A stretch of DNA of 64,000 nucleotides from Roseovarius bejariae (GTDB lineage: Bacteria; Pseudomonadota; Alphaproteobacteria; Rhodobacterales; Rhodobacteraceae): NCBI RefSeq assembly GCF_009669325.1, contig NZ_SZWE01000002.1, positions 248,001 to 312,000 on the forward strand, in the 5' to 3' direction. The notes under the pieces are model-generated. The model saw nothing but the letters and a program-made list of their open reading frames with translations. It did no database searches and had not been told where the DNA came from. The position numbers and the translations under genes are program-made. This document shows positions 51,908 to 60,708 of the stretch, piece by piece (within the stretch, counting starts at the first letter, position 1; every line of letters begins with the position of its first letter).

Positions 51908-52702
51908 ATGGCGGCGAAGAAACCCAGGTGGGTGATCGAAAAAGAGCAAGCGAAACGCGAGGGCGCGCGCGAGACCGTGTGGCTTTTCGGGCTTCATGCG
52001 GTGCGGGATGCATTGATGAATCCGGCGCGCGAAAAACTGCGCTTGATCGTCACCAAGAACGCCGCCGACAAGCTGTCCGAGGCGATCGCGGAGGGCGGGA
52101 TCGCGCCCGAGATGGCCGATCCGCGCAAGTTTCCGGCGCCGCTTGACCCGCAATCGGTGCATCAGGGGGCCGCCCTGGAGGTCAAGCCGTTGGACTGGGG
52201 GGCTTTGGCCGATCTGGCGCTTGGCGGGGCGGCAGGCGTGCCGCCGCGGATCGTCATGCTGGACCGGGTGACCGACCCGCATAACGTGGGGGCGATCCTG
52301 CGCTCGGCGGAGGTGTTCGGGGCCTGTGCCGTGGTCGCCCCGCGCCATCATTCGGCGCCCGAGACCGGGGCGCTTGCCAAGACGGCGAGTGGTGCCTTGG
52401 AGCGGCAACCCTATGTGCAGGTGCGCAACCTTGCCGATGCGATCAGGGAATTGCAGGGCATGGGGTATCTGGTGCTGGGCCTTGCGGGGGAGGCCGAACA
52501 GACGATTGAAGACGCCTTGGAGGGGCGGCGTGATCGGCCCGTGGCGCTTGTCCTGGGGGCCGAAGGGCCGGGGTTGCGGCAAAAGACGCGCGAGACCTGT
52601 GACGCGCTGGTGCGGATCGAGTTCGCGGGGGGTTTTGGCTCGCTCAACGTGTCGAACGCGGCAGCGGTGGCGCTTTATGCGGCGCGGGCGCGCGGGGGCT
52701 GA
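51908..52702 (+). CDS. rlmB: 23S rRNA (guanosine-2251-2'-O)-methyltransferase RlmB-like
   Basis: A 264-residue SpoU-family (SPOUT) RNA methyltransferase. A N-terminal substrate-binding domain (VWLFGLHAVRDALMNPAREK) precedes the knotted catalytic domain with motif 1 VTDPHNVGAILRSAEVFG, motif 2 LVLGAEGPGL and motif 3 GSLNVSNAAAVALY. Close relatives methylate G2251 in the P loop of 23S rRNA. GAGGTG precedes the ATG at 51908. It follows tRNA-Tyr, which reads in the opposite direction, and is followed by a zinc-ribbon gene 74 bases downstream. Confidence 0.93.
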   Translation: MAAKKPRWVIEKEQAKREGARETVWLFGLHAVRDALMNPAREKLRLIVTKNAADKLSEAIAEGGIAPEMADPRKFPAPLDPQSVHQGAALEVKPLDWGALADLALGGAAGVPPRIVMLDRVTDPHNVGAILRSAEVFGACAVVAPRHHSAPETGALAKTASGALERQPYVQVRNLADAIRELQGMGYLVLGLAGEAEQTIEDALEGRRDRPVALVLGAEGPGLRQKTRETCDALVRIEFAGGFGSLNVSNAAAVALYAARARGG

Positions 52703-52776
52703 TGCCGGGTTTGCCATCAGGGGTTGGAAAATTGCCCGGGCTCAATATCTTTTTCGGAGCAGGAAAAGGCAGGCGG

Positions 52777-53115
52777 ATGGGACCGAAGATTGCCACATGC
52801 AGCTATTGCGGCACGCGCGCGGCGCTGATTCTGGATCGGGGGCGGCATGAATTGGTGTGCTCGACCTGTGGTGCGCCGCTGCATGATATGAAGGCCCTGC
52901 CGAGGCAGGGGGATAACCCGCGCAAGCCTGCGCCTGCGGGCGCGGCCCCCAGGCGGCCCGGTGCACGGCGGCGGGTCAAGGTGGATTGGGCCGCCGAACG
53001 CGCCCATGCCCTTGGTGAGGAACGCACGCGAAAGCCGCGCCGCAAGCCCCGGAAATCATTGGCCTATCGGATATTGGATGACTTATGGGACGGGATCGAG
53101 GATATCTTCGATTAG
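52777..53115 (+). CDS. Zinc-ribbon protein, hypothetical
   Basis: A 112-residue protein. Residues 8-11 and 29-32 form two CxxC pairs (CSYC...CSTC) that should bind one zinc. The remainder is highly basic (RRPGARRRVKVDW, RKPRRKPRKSLAY) and ends in an acidic helix (LDDLWDGIEDIFD). I do not recognise a named family; zinc ribbons with basic tails often contact nucleic acid, but nothing proves it here. AGGAAAAGGC precedes the ATG. It may be cotranscribed with rlmB. Confidence 0.75.
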   Translation: MGPKIATCSYCGTRAALILDRGRHELVCSTCGAPLHDMKALPRQGDNPRKPAPAGAAPRRPGARRRVKVDWAAERAHALGEERTRKPRRKPRKSLAYRILDDLWDGIEDIFD

Positions 53116-53147
53116 CGGGAATCCGCCGATATCGTGGAGATGTTCAC

Positions 53148-53171
53148 AAGCCTTTTACCAAGGCTTTTTAT
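53148..53171 (+). terminator. Terminator after the zinc-ribbon gene
   Basis: Short stem AAGCCT (53148-53153) / AGGCTT (53161-53166) with loop TTTACCA, followed by TTTTATTTT. It is 32 bases after the stop. Confidence 0.65.
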
Positions 53172-53189
53172 TTTGAATCGCGTCCCTAT

Positions 53190-53286
53190 CTATTGTTCAG
53201 AAACGTCGGAATGGAACACCGGCGTTTCACTTCACTGTCCCTCGTTCCGCGACTGGCGCCCAAGGGTTTCCCTTGGGCGCTTTTTT
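53190..53286 (+). ncRNA. Candidate small RNA ending in a strong terminator
   Basis: After the zinc-ribbon terminator there is a second, stronger terminator (53256-53286) about 85 bases further on, with no gene between. Before it, AACGTCGG (53202-53209) pairs with CCGGCGTT (53219-53226), eight pairs with one wobble. A transcript of about 90 bases with two hairpins would fit an sRNA. I cannot point to a firm promoter. Alternatively the two terminators are in tandem. Confidence 0.35.
53256..53286 (+). terminator. Strong Rho-independent terminator
   Basis: Perfect 11-bp stem GCGCCCAAGGG / CCCTTGGGCGC (53256-53266 and 53270-53280) with loop TTT, followed directly by six T (53281-53286). Confidence 0.92.
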
Positions 53287-53315
53287 CTTCCTCGAAGCCT
53301 GTCTAGAGTGCCGCC

Positions 53316-53789
53316 ATGAGCCAAGAGTATTCAGACGCGCATCTGCGCAAGATCCTGACCCGCACCAAGCGCATCGCCGTGGTGGGGGTGTCGATGAACG
53401 AGGTGCGCCCGAGTTTCTACGTGGCGCGATATCTCAGGCTGAAGGGATTCGAGGTGGTGCCGGTCAATCCGGGCCATGCGGGCAAAACGGCCTTCGGTGC
53501 CGAAGTCGTTGCTTCGCTCAGCGATATCGAGGGGGGCGTGGACATGGTGGACATTTTCCGCCGGCCCGAGCACGTGCCGCCCATCGTGGAAGAGGCGTTA
53601 GAGTGCTTTCCGAAGCTACAGACCGTCTGGATGCAGATCGGTGTGGTCAACGAAGAGGCGGCCGAGATGGCCCGGGCGCGAGGCGTGGACGTGGTGATGG
53701 ACCGTTGCCCCAAGATCGAATATCAGCGCCTGTTCGGGGAGTTGCGCATGGGCGGGTTCAATACCGGGGTGATTTCTTCGAAACTGTAA
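53316..53789 (+). CDS. CoA-binding domain protein (YccU-like)
   Basis: A 157-residue stand-alone CoA-binding Rossmann domain. RIAVVGVSMNEVRPSFYVARYL (about residues 20-40) has the glycine motif, and KGFEVVPVNPGHAGKT plus VDIFRRPEHVPPIVEEA match the YccU group. Proteins of this kind bind CoA or nucleotides; no catalytic role is known. The ATG at 53316 lies after the strong terminator above, so its promoter must be in the T-rich 30 bases before it or upstream of the sRNA candidate. A REP-like element follows its stop. Confidence 0.9.
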   Translation: MSQEYSDAHLRKILTRTKRIAVVGVSMNEVRPSFYVARYLRLKGFEVVPVNPGHAGKTAFGAEVVASLSDIEGGVDMVDIFRRPEHVPPIVEEALECFPKLQTVWMQIGVVNEEAAEMARARGVDVVMDRCPKIEYQRLFGELRMGGFNTGVISSKL

Positions 53790-53795
53790 GGGTTT

Positions 53796-53862
53796 AGGGG
53801 CGCTGCCCCTTGGTTGAAAATGGGATTTTCAACCTACCCCGGAGTATTTTGGGAAAGATGAA
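53796..53862 (-). repeat. REP-like intergenic element, copy C (terminator-like)
   Basis: Read on the minus strand it is CTTTCCCAAAATACTCCGGGG, then hairpin GGTTGAAAAT / ATTTTCAACC (53812-53821, 53825-53834), then GGGGC/GCCCC (53796-53810). The order is that of copy B. It lies between the convergent CoA-binding and Dabb genes and can act as a terminator. Confidence 0.78.
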
Positions 53863-53868
53863 CAGGGG

Positions 53869-54159
53869 TCAGTCGCTTTGGATGTCTGCCGCGATGCGCA
53901 TGTCGCGCAGGGGTTTCACGAGTTCGATGGCGCGGGAATAGATCGGGTCGGCCTTGTAGGCGGCAAGGTCGTCTTCATTGTCGAATTCGGCATAGACGAC
54001 GAAATCCACTTCGGCGCCGGTCAGCCGGTCGGCGTGCATATTGCGGCCCACCTCGAAGTGGCGGGCGTGAGGGATTTGCCCAAGGGTTTCCAGACCTTCG
54101 CGGATGCGGTCCAGGTCGGCTTGGTCGCGGGCGGTGAAGAAGACGATGTGGCGGATCAT
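53869..54159 (-). CDS. Dabb (stress-responsive A/B barrel) domain protein
   Basis: A 96-residue single Dabb domain: [20 protein letters not shown] at the start, [20 protein letters not shown] in the middle and [19 protein letters not shown] toward the end, the usual dimeric ferredoxin-like fold. Function is unknown in bacteria; relatives are heat- or salt-induced in plants. Its start overlaps the hisE stop by ATGA, so it is the last gene of the hisF-hisE operon. Confidence 0.88.
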   Translation of the reverse strand: MIRHIVFFTARDQADLDRIREGLETLGQIPHARHFEVGRNMHADRLTGAEVDFVVYAEFDNEDDLAAYKADPIYSRAIELVKPLRDMRIAADIQSD

Positions 54160-54467
54160 TTCGGGCGCGATGCTTTTTCCTGAAGGCCGGATTGGGTTTG
54201 GCGGCGGGCGAGTTCGCCCATGACGTCCTCAAGGCTGACGCCGCGGCTGTGCAGCATGACGAGCAGGTGAAAGACCACATCGGCGGCCTCGGAGGTGAGG
54301 GCCTTGGGATCGCCTTTGACTGCTTCGATCACGGCCTCGATGGCCTCTTCTCCGAATTTCTCGGCCACTTTTTCCGGGCCTTTTGCCAGAAGTTTGGCGG
54401 TCCAGCTGTCTTCGGGCGTGGCTGCTGCGCGGGTGGCGATGATCTGTTCAAGCTCTTGCAGGGTCAT
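54156..54467 (-). CDS. hisE: Phosphoribosyl-ATP pyrophosphatase
   Basis: A 103-residue MazG-like all-helical pyrophosphohydrolase, step 2 of histidine biosynthesis. It carries [22 protein letters not shown] with the conserved metal-binding Glu residues and [17 protein letters not shown]. It is the stand-alone HisE, as usual in alphaproteobacteria, with HisI encoded elsewhere. The start overlaps the hisF stop and the stop overlaps the Dabb start, both by ATGA. Confidence 0.96.
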   Translation of the reverse strand: MTLQELEQIIATRAAATPEDSWTAKLLAKGPEKVAEKFGEEAIEAVIEAVKGDPKALTSEAADVVFHLLVMLHSRGVSLEDVMGELARRQTQSGLQEKASRPK

Positions 54468-55228
54468 GCGCCTGTCCTGACGGCAATGCCATTGGCGGCC
54501 ATGTGGTCCTTGGCCTGTTGGATGGAGAACTCGCCAAAGTGGAAGATCGAGGCGGCCAGCACGGCAGAGGCGCCGCCCTTGGTCACCCCATCAACAAGGT
54601 GATCGAGTGTGCCAACGCCGCCCGAGGCGATGACGGGAATGTCGACCGCGTCGGAAATGGCACGGGTCAGCGGCAGGTTGAAGCCTTCGCGGGTGCCGTC
54701 GCGGTCCATCGAGGTGAGCAGGATTTCCCCGGCGCCCTTTTCCTCGACCAGCTTGGCGAATTCCACAGCGTCGATACCCGTGGGTTTGCGCCCGCCGTGG
54801 GTGAAGATTTCCCATTTGCCGGGTGATACGGTCTTGGCGTCGATGGCCACGACGATGCATTGACTACCGAATTGGTCAGCGGCCTCGCGTACCACGTCGG
54901 GGTTGGCCACGGCGGCGGAGTTGAACGACACCTTGTCGGCCCCCGCCAGCAGCAGTTTGCGTACGTCCTCGGCAGTACGTACGCCGCCGCCCACGGTGAG
55001 CGGGATGTAACATTGCTCGGCGGTGCGGGTGACCACATCGAGCATCACACCGCGATTCTCATGGGTGGCGTGGATGTCGAGAAAGCACAGCTCATCGGCC
55101 CCGGCGGCGTCATAGGCCTTGGCGGCATCCACCGGGTCGCCCGCGTCGCGCAGGTTGACGAAGTTCACGCCTTTGACCACGCGGCCATCGGCCACGTCGA
55201 GGCAGGGGATGATGCGGGTCTTCAACAT
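54464..55228 (-). CDS. hisF: Imidazole glycerol-phosphate synthase, cyclase subunit
   Basis: A 254-residue TIM barrel forming IGP and AICAR from PRFAR and ammonia supplied by HisH. It starts [21 protein letters not shown] with catalytic Asp11 and has [30 protein letters not shown] (catalytic Asp near 130) and [12 protein letters not shown]. The ATG at 55228 gives the family start; upstream sequence has no clear ribosome binding site. It is the first gene of hisF-hisE-Dabb. HisH is encoded 3 kb away at 58198. Confidence 0.97.
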   Translation of the reverse strand: MLKTRIIPCLDVADGRVVKGVNFVNLRDAGDPVDAAKAYDAAGADELCFLDIHATHENRGVMLDVVTRTAEQCYIPLTVGGGVRTAEDVRKLLLAGADKVSFNSAAVANPDVVREAADQFGSQCIVVAIDAKTVSPGKWEIFTHGGRKPTGIDAVEFAKLVEEKGAGEILLTSMDRDGTREGFNLPLTRAISDAVDIPVIASGGVGTLDHLVDGVTKGGASAVLAASIFHFGEFSIQQAKDHMAANGIAVRTGA

Positions 55229-55289
55229 GAGGCTCAGGTAGCGTGTCCGCGCGCCATTGTGAAGGTCTTTTGCCGCGGAAAACGCTTGG

Positions 55290-56165
55290 CTAACGATGGG
55301 CAAGACGCAAAGAGAGCAGGCCGGAGGTGAGGATCACCGCGAGGCCGGTGAGCGAGAGCGCATCGGGCCAGTCGCCGAAGGCCGCGTACCCAAGGAGCGT
55401 TGCGGCGATGAGTTGGGTATAGACCAGCGGTGCGATGACCGAGGCCGGGGCGCTGCGGTTGGCCATGGCGAGCAGGAAATTACCCATGGCCGAGCCTGCG
55501 GCGCTGAAGCCCAGAAGGGCCCAGACATAAGGAGACATCCGGGGCGCGCCCATGGTGAAGGCCAGCGGAGCCAGAAGGATGGTTCCGGTCAGCAATTGAG
55601 AAATCAGCAGGAAACGGGGCCGAAAGCCGCCTGCAAGCCAGCGGGTGGCGGTAAGGAAGCTGCCGTAAAACACGCCAGCCAGCACGGCAAAACCCATGCC
55701 CGCGCCAGCACCGAAACCGGGTTTGACCACCAGAAGCACCCCCGCGAAACCAAGCACCAGAAGGGCGCTGCGGGCCGGGGTGACCTGTTCCCTGAGCAGA
55801 AGCGCGGCCAGAACATATGAGATGATCGGGCCAATGAAAAAGGCCCCGAAAACATCGGCAATGGGTTCGGTGCTGAGCGCGGTGAGGATCGAGGCGATGC
55901 CACCGACCACGAGCCCGCCGCGTAGAAGAATACGCCAGTTTGCCAGCTGCGGGAGTTCGCCGCGTGTCAGGCCGCTGAGGGGTAAAAGCACGATGGCGGC
56001 CATGGCGAACCGCGCCCAGGCCACGAAGAAGGGATGTGCGCCCGCCTGCGTCAGGGCCTTGCCTGCCGTATCGCCAGCAACGATGCAGAACATGGCGGGG
56101 ACGACCATGGCCAGCGTTGCCCAAAAGGAGGGAGCGGCAAGAGCGGTGGCGGGTGTTCGAGGCAT
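55290..56165 (-). CDS. EamA/DMT-superfamily transporter
   Basis: A 291-residue inner-membrane protein with about ten helices in two EamA repeats ([25 protein letters not shown] helix 1; [11 protein letters not shown]). It shares the layout of the paralogue at 7657-8523 but little obvious sequence. Substrate unknown. It is on the minus strand upstream of hisF with about 60 bases between, so a shared transcript with hisFE is possible. Confidence 0.85.
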   Translation of the reverse strand: MPRTPATALAAPSFWATLAMVVPAMFCIVAGDTAGKALTQAGAHPFFVAWARFAMAAIVLLPLSGLTRGELPQLANWRILLRGGLVVGGIASILTALSTEPIADVFGAFFIGPIISYVLAALLLREQVTPARSALLVLGFAGVLLVVKPGFGAGAGMGFAVLAGVFYGSFLTATRWLAGGFRPRFLLISQLLTGTILLAPLAFTMGAPRMSPYVWALLGFSAAGSAMGNFLLAMANRSAPASVIAPLVYTQLIAATLLGYAAFGDWPDALSLTGLAVILTSGLLSLRLAHR

Positions 56166-56263
56166 GGGTGGGCTGGTTCTCGCGGATCACGGATTTGTTT
56201 ATGGCCAAGCGGCGGGGCAGCCCCAAGGATGACGCCATAGTTTTTGCACAGAGGACCACCGAG

Positions 56264-56719
56264 ATGAAACAGCTATTGGCAGGTTTGGCTTTGGCCGTGA
56301 TGGCGCAGGGGGCGCAGGCTTCGGATGATGACATCATGCGGGTTTCCGCCCAGGGTGATGTGACGGCCACGATGGATGCGTTGCAAGCGGCGGTCGAGGG
56401 GGCCGGGGCCACGGTCTTTGCCCGGGTCGATCATGCTGGTGGGGCCGAGAGTGCGGGCATGGATTTGGCCGCCTCGCAATTGTTGGTTTTCGGGAATCCC
56501 AAGCTGGGCACGCCAGCGATGCAGGACGACCCCTTGGCGGGTCTGTTCCTGCCGCTGAAGGTGTTGGTCTACGAGGACGCGGAGGGCCGGGTTTGGCTGG
56601 CCTATGAAGACCCCGAGGAAACCCTGGACGACCTTCCCGGCATCAATGACGACGCGGGCTATATCGCCAAGATGCGGATGGCCTTGATCAAGCTGACCGA
56701 AAAGGCGGCAGGAAAGTAG
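56264..56719 (+). CDS. Exported DUF302-family protein
   Basis: A 151-residue periplasmic protein. A signal peptide (MKQLLAGLALAVMAQGAQA) is followed by one DUF302 domain (TATMDALQAAVEGAGATVFARVDH, then LLVFGNPKLGTPAM and LPLKVLVYEDAEGRVWLAYED). The fold is known but not the role. The ATG at 56264 is chosen because it produces the signal peptide directly; ACCGAG lies upstream. It points against the his genes on both sides and is one of the opposite-strand genes that split them. Confidence 0.88.
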   Translation: MKQLLAGLALAVMAQGAQASDDDIMRVSAQGDVTATMDALQAAVEGAGATVFARVDHAGGAESAGMDLAASQLLVFGNPKLGTPAMQDDPLAGLFLPLKVLVYEDAEGRVWLAYEDPEETLDDLPGINDDAGYIAKMRMALIKLTEKAAGK

Positions 56720-56749
56720 CGTGGACGCACGGGTGGTGGCCTGTGCGGT

Positions 56750-57472
56750 TCAGGCTTTCATGACCGCAAGCGCCTCTTTCAGGTCTATCGCCCCGTCGTA
56801 AAGGGCGCGGCCCGAGATCGCACCATTGAGCGGCGCGCCACAGGCCTTCAGAGCCTTGAGGTCGTCGATGGAACTGACCCCGCCCGAGGCGATGACCGGG
56901 ATCGAGACCGCATGGGCGAGGGCGGCGGTTTCCTCGATATTGGGGCCCTGCATGGCGCCGTCGCGGTTGATGTCGGTGTAGATGATGGCGGCCACGCCCG
57001 CATCCTCGAACGACCGTGCCAGATCGGTGGCCAGAACATCGGTTTCCTCGGCCCAACCCTTGGTTGCCACGCGGCCTTGGCGGGCGTCGATGCCCACGGC
57101 GACCTGACCGGGGAAGGCGCGGGCCGCCTCGCGCACAAGCGCGGGGTTTTCAACGGCCACGGTGCCCAGAATCACCCGGGCCAACCCCTTGGAAAGCCAA
57201 CGTTCGATCGTGGCCATATCGCGAATGCCACCCCCCAGTTGCGCGGGCACCTGGGTGCGCTCGAGGATCGCCTCGACCGGGGCGGCATTGATCGGCTCTC
57301 CGGCAAAAGCGCCATTGAGATCGACCAGATGCAACCACTCACAACCCGCCTCGACGAACTCCATCGCCTGTGCGGCGGGGTCGTCGTTGAACACGGTGGC
57401 CTTTTCCATCTCACCTTTGAACAGGCGCACGGCCTGGCCGTCCTTGAGGTCGATGGCGGGATAAAGGATCAT
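56750..57472 (-). CDS. hisA: Phosphoribosylformimino-AICAR isomerase
   Basis: A 240-residue TIM barrel of the HisA/HisF pair, step 4 of histidine biosynthesis. It begins [21 protein letters not shown] with the catalytic Asp8 and has [30 protein letters not shown] (second Asp near 130) and [23 protein letters not shown] precedes the ATG at 57472. It is separated from hisF by the EamA and DUF302 genes and from hisH by a DUF2147 gene on the opposite strand. Confidence 0.97.
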   Translation of the reverse strand: MILYPAIDLKDGQAVRLFKGEMEKATVFNDDPAAQAMEFVEAGCEWLHLVDLNGAFAGEPINAAPVEAILERTQVPAQLGGGIRDMATIERWLSKGLARVILGTVAVENPALVREAARAFPGQVAVGIDARQGRVATKGWAEETDVLATDLARSFEDAGVAAIIYTDINRDGAMQGPNIEETAALAHAVSIPVIASGGVSSIDDLKALKACGAPLNGAISGRALYDGAIDLKEALAVMKA

Positions 57473-57609
57473 GGGCGTCTTCCTTGGCTCTCTGTGTCGC
57501 CAGTCCTTTGGCACGCGTGCCCGGCAAATGCAACGCGACCCGACGTTATACTTGATTTCAAAGGGCGGGACAGGGCAGCGTCAAATCGGAACTCAAGGGA
57601 GGAGTTGAG

Positions 57610-57996
57610 ATGAAACGCTTTGCATTGGCCGCTGTGGCCATGGTGATGGGCTCTGGCATGGCAATGGCCGAACCGGCCTTGGGCACCTGGAAAACCGAGG
57701 TGGACGATGGGTCCTATGCCCATGTGGAAATGGTCCAATGCGGCAGCAATGTCTGCGGCACCATTGCGCGGACCTTCAAGGACGGGGCCGAGTATGAATC
57801 GGATAACATCGGAAAGATGCTCGTGCGCAACATGGAGCCGCAGGGCAATGGCCGCTACGAAGGCCGGGTCTGGCGCCCGTCGAACAACAAGATCTACATC
57901 GGCAAGATGGATGTGAACGGCAATAGCCTGAAACTGCGCGGGTGCGTGGCAGGCGGTTTGATTTGCGCCAAGCAGAACTGGACCCGGATCAAGTAG
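57610..57996 (+). CDS. Exported DUF2147-family protein
   Basis: A 128-residue secreted protein. A signal peptide (MKRFALAAVAMVMGSGMAMA) is followed by GTWKTEVDDGSYAHVEMVQCG and VWRPSNNKIYIGKMDVNGNS, the small beta-barrel DUF2147 layout; C-terminal LRGCVAGGLICAKQNW has cysteines that can pair. The family is periplasmic and of unknown function. AGGGAGGAG lies before the ATG. It lies in the 725-base gap between hisA and hisH on the opposite strand. Confidence 0.9.
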   Translation: MKRFALAAVAMVMGSGMAMAEPALGTWKTEVDDGSYAHVEMVQCGSNVCGTIARTFKDGAEYESDNIGKMLVRNMEPQGNGRYEGRVWRPSNNKIYIGKMDVNGNSLKLRGCVAGGLICAKQNWTRIK

Positions 57997-58020
57997 GACC
58001 AGTCCGTTCGTGAAATTGGT

Positions 58021-58160
58021 TGGGGGCGTTGCCCCCGCCGCCCTGCGGGCGACTCCCCCAGGGTATTTTGACCAAGAAAAAGCCATTGGATTGCTCCTGG
58101 TTTTTTCTTGGCTCAAATACCCCCGCCGGAGGCACCCCGAGGGGATCGCCGGAGGCGAGA
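58021..58160. repeat. REP-like intergenic elements D1 and D2, head to head
   Basis: D1 (58021-58083, minus) reads GCTTTTTCTTGG, AAAATACCCTGGGGG, GTCGCCCGCAGGGCG, GGGGGC/GCCCCC; D2 (58100-58160, plus) reads TTTTTTCTTGG, CAAATACCCCC and a GCCGGAGGC block. The two face each other around 58083-58100. The hairpins at 58022-58036 and 58039-58051 are clear. It sits between the DUF2147 gene and the end of hisH. Confidence 0.75.
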
Positions 58161-58197
58161 CCCGAGACATAAAGCGCGCCGAAGGCGCACAATTGGC

Positions 58198-58836
58198 TCA
58201 GGGGGTCCAGTTCAGGAAATTGGCAATCAGGCGCAGGCCCGTGGACTGGCTTTTTTCCGGGTGGAATTGCGTGCCGACGATATTGTCGCGGCCCACGACG
58301 GCGGTGATCGGACCGGCGTAATCGACATGCGCCAGCAGATGCGCGGGGTCTGCCACGCGGAAATGGTAAGAGTGTACGAAATAGGCGTGGTCGCCGGTTG
58401 AGATCCCGTCGAACACCGGGTGGGCGTGGTCGATCACCAAGTCGTTCCAGCCCATATGCGGCACTTTCAGGGTTTCATCGGCGGGGGTGATCCGTTCTAC
58501 CGTGCCACCGATCCAGTCAAACCCGGGGGTTGGGGTATACTCCATGCCACGTGTGGCGAGCATCTGCATGCCGATGCAGATGCCCATGAAGGGGCGGCCC
58601 TTGTCGATGACCGCCTCTTCGATGGCCTCAAAGAGCCCGCGGTGGTCGTAAAGTTCTTTCTGGCAGGCGGGAAAGGCCCCGTCGCCGGGCAGGACGATGC
58701 GGGTTGCCTTGCGCACCACCTCGGGGTCGGAGGTGACGGTGACCGGGCCTGCATCCACCTCGGCGGCCATGCGTTGAAAGGCCTTTTCCGCCGAATGCAG
58801 GTTGCCGGATTCGTAATCGACGATGACGGTAGTCAT
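58198..58836 (-). CDS. hisH: Imidazole glycerol-phosphate synthase, glutaminase subunit
   Basis: A 212-residue class I glutamine amidotransferase supplying ammonia to HisF. The catalytic Cys is in FMGICIGMQMLATRG near residue 85, and the His/Glu pair lies in GTQFHPEKSQ near the C-terminus. Length is standard. It follows hisB after a six-base gap, so hisB-hisH form an operon. HisF, its partner, is encoded about 3 kb further on. Confidence 0.96.
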   Translation of the reverse strand: MTTVIVDYESGNLHSAEKAFQRMAAEVDAGPVTVTSDPEVVRKATRIVLPGDGAFPACQKELYDHRGLFEAIEEAVIDKGRPFMGICIGMQMLATRGMEYTPTPGFDWIGGTVERITPADETLKVPHMGWNDLVIDHAHPVFDGISTGDHAYFVHSYHFRVADPAHLLAHVDYAGPITAVVGRDNIVGTQFHPEKSQSTGLRLIANFLNWTP

Positions 58837-58842
58837 GAGGCT

Positions 58843-59430
58843 TTACAGCGCCCCCTTGGTCGAAGGCACCGCGTCGGATTTGCGCGGGTCGGTTTCCACC
58901 GCTTCGCGCAGGGCGCGGGCCACGGATTTGAACCCGGCTTCGGCCATGTGGTGGCTGTTGAACCCGTGCAAGGCGTCGACGTGCAGGGTGATGCCGCCGT
59001 GAGTGCTTAGCGCTTGGAAAAACTCGCGCACCAGTTCGGTATCGAAGGTGCCGATCTTGGGGGTGGGCAGCTCCATGTTCCAGATCAGGAAGGGCCGGCC
59101 CGAAAGGTCGAGCGCGGCACGTACCAGTGCGTCATCCATCGGCAAAAGGCAGGCGCCATAGCGGCGGATGCCGGTCTTGTCGCCAAGCGCCTGGGTCAGG
59201 GCCTGGCCCAGGGCGATGCCCACGTCCTCGACCGTGTGGTGATCGTCGATGTGCAGGTCGCCCTTGCAGCGCACTTTCATGTCGATCAGCGAGTGCCGCG
59301 CCAATTGGTCCAGCATGTGATCGAAGAAGCCGACGCCGGTTTCATTGTCATAGGCCCCGGTGCCGTCGAGGTCGATCTCGACGTGAATGTCGGTCTCGGC
59401 GGTCTTGCGGGTGATCGTGGCGTTGCGCAT
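58843..59430 (-). CDS. hisB: Imidazoleglycerol-phosphate dehydratase
   Basis: A 195-residue Mn-dependent dehydratase, step 6 of histidine biosynthesis. The two repeated metal motifs are present: [12 protein letters not shown] and [17 protein letters not shown] in the first half, and [18 protein letters not shown] near the C-terminus. It lacks the N-terminal phosphatase domain of the E. coli protein, so a separate histidinol-phosphatase such as the HisN-like protein at 20630 is needed. The ATG at 59430 follows AGAAGAGA. It starts the hisB-hisH operon. Confidence 0.97.
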   Translation of the reverse strand: MRNATITRKTAETDIHVEIDLDGTGAYDNETGVGFFDHMLDQLARHSLIDMKVRCKGDLHIDDHHTVEDVGIALGQALTQALGDKTGIRRYGACLLPMDDALVRAALDLSGRPFLIWNMELPTPKIGTFDTELVREFFQALSTHGGITLHVDALHGFNSHHMAEAGFKSVARALREAVETDPRKSDAVPSTKGAL

Positions 59431-59581
59431 GGCGGTCTCTTCTTGTGATTGCCGCGCCCTTATAGGCGCGCAGACGGGGCAGGCCAAGGGGCCGGTGCAA
59501 AAGGGGAAACCCTGCGTGCCATAGGTGCATCAAATGAGGCCCTCGGGCCTTTTCACAATATCCGGTATGGGGAAAAGTAAT

Positions 59582-59656
59582 TGGAGCGGGTGATGAGATT
59601 CGAACTCACGACATTTACCTTGGCAAGGTAACGCTCTACCCCTGAGCTACACCCGC
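59582..59656 (-). tRNA. tRNA-Gly (GCC)
   Basis: A 75-base tRNA with encoded CCA. The acceptor stem pairs GCGGGTG with CACCCGC, the D arm has AGCTCAGGGGTAGAGC, the anticodon loop contains TTGCCAA (anticodon GCC) and the T arm has GAGTTCGAATCTC. It lies upstream of hisB on the same strand, about 150 bases away. Confidence 0.97.
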
Positions 59657-59805
59657 GTCCTTGGGTAGGGCGGGATGTATAAATTCTGGTGCGGGGCTGC
59701 AAGCCAAAAATTGCACGAAACCGGAAAAAAATTCGAAACCGGCGAAAAATGGCGTTTGGTCCGGGGCTGGTTGCTTTGTGTGGACGTCGGGGGGCAGCCT
59801 GCGAT

Positions 59806-60705
59806 ATGACATGCAAAAAAGTCGTGAGGTTGAGGGTTTTGAGTTTAAAAACATGCCTATATCTGCCGCTGGTGTTTGCTTTGGCGGGCTGTGGAGATCC
59901 GATGCAGGATGTGGCCCGGCTGGCCGATCAGGATGTGGCCGAGGATGCGCCTACTTTGGATGCGGTTCCGAAGGTGGCGCCGCCAGACAGTGAGCGGGTT
60001 GGCCTTTTTGCCCGGCTCTTGGGAGAGCGAGCGGCCACCGGGGGCGATGCCGTGGAGGCCTCATTCCCTTCGGAGGGGGAGGATGTCTCCGAGACCGCCG
60101 AGGGAGAGGCGCAGGCCGCGGCCCCCACACCGGACGTGGAGCCAGCGGCGCGGCAGGGGCTTTTGGCCAATATTTTCGGGGGTGGGCGTGGCCCAGACAA
60201 GTCATCCTCGGTGCCCGATAACCAAGTCGCCTTCGGAACATTGCTACCCTATGGGGTGGTCAAGCCGATTTGTGGACTGAGCAAGGATCAGATGGGCAAG
60301 GTCGTGGCCAAGTACCCCGACCGCCGTCCGACCTACAAGGTCTATGACAGTGAGCCGGGGAACACCGGGGCGCATACCTTTTACGTGACCGGATTCGATG
60401 ATGGTTGCGCGCGACAATTCACCGCCTCGCTTGCGATGTTCGGGTCGATCGAGATGCATGAAAGCCTGCGTTATGGTCTGGCTGCCAAGGTGCAGCCATA
60501 CAGTTTGACGGATAAGGCCTATGAAAAGGTGAAGTCACGGGTTTGCGGGGTGCCGCGCAAGACGCCATGTGGCAAACGCGTGGATCGCTTGGCCGATGAC
60601 ACGGTATTCCTGAGCATTTACGAGCGGTTCGGCGGAAATGCTCAGTGGGAAAACCTGCTGCTGCACTCGGGCGAGGTGGTGGCGCAGGACAAGAAGGGCG
60701 GTTGA
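59806..60705 (+). CDS. Hypothetical lipoprotein (about 299 aa)
   Basis: I do not recognise a named family. The product has a signal peptide with lipobox FALAGC and lipidated Cys at residue 29 from the chosen start, then an acidic, probably disordered stretch (about 40-155, with SEGEDVSETAEGEAQAAA), then a compact C-terminal domain (about 165-299) with four or more cysteines, including KPICGLSKDQMGKVVAKYP, GFDDGCARQF and SRVCGVPRKTPCG, which may pair in the periplasm. The start at 59806 is ATG; GTG or TTG codons up to 33 bases later would still keep the lipobox. It is probably an outer-membrane lipoprotein with unknown partners. Confidence 0.75.
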   Translation: MTCKKVVRLRVLSLKTCLYLPLVFALAGCGDPMQDVARLADQDVAEDAPTLDAVPKVAPPDSERVGLFARLLGERAATGGDAVEASFPSEGEDVSETAEGEAQAAAPTPDVEPAARQGLLANIFGGGRGPDKSSSVPDNQVAFGTLLPYGVVKPICGLSKDQMGKVVAKYPDRRPTYKVYDSEPGNTGAHTFYVTGFDDGCARQFTASLAMFGSIEMHESLRYGLAAKVQPYSLTDKAYEKVKSRVCGVPRKTPCGKRVDRLADDTVFLSIYERFGGNAQWENLLLHSGEVVAQDKKGG

Positions 60706-60708
60706 GGC

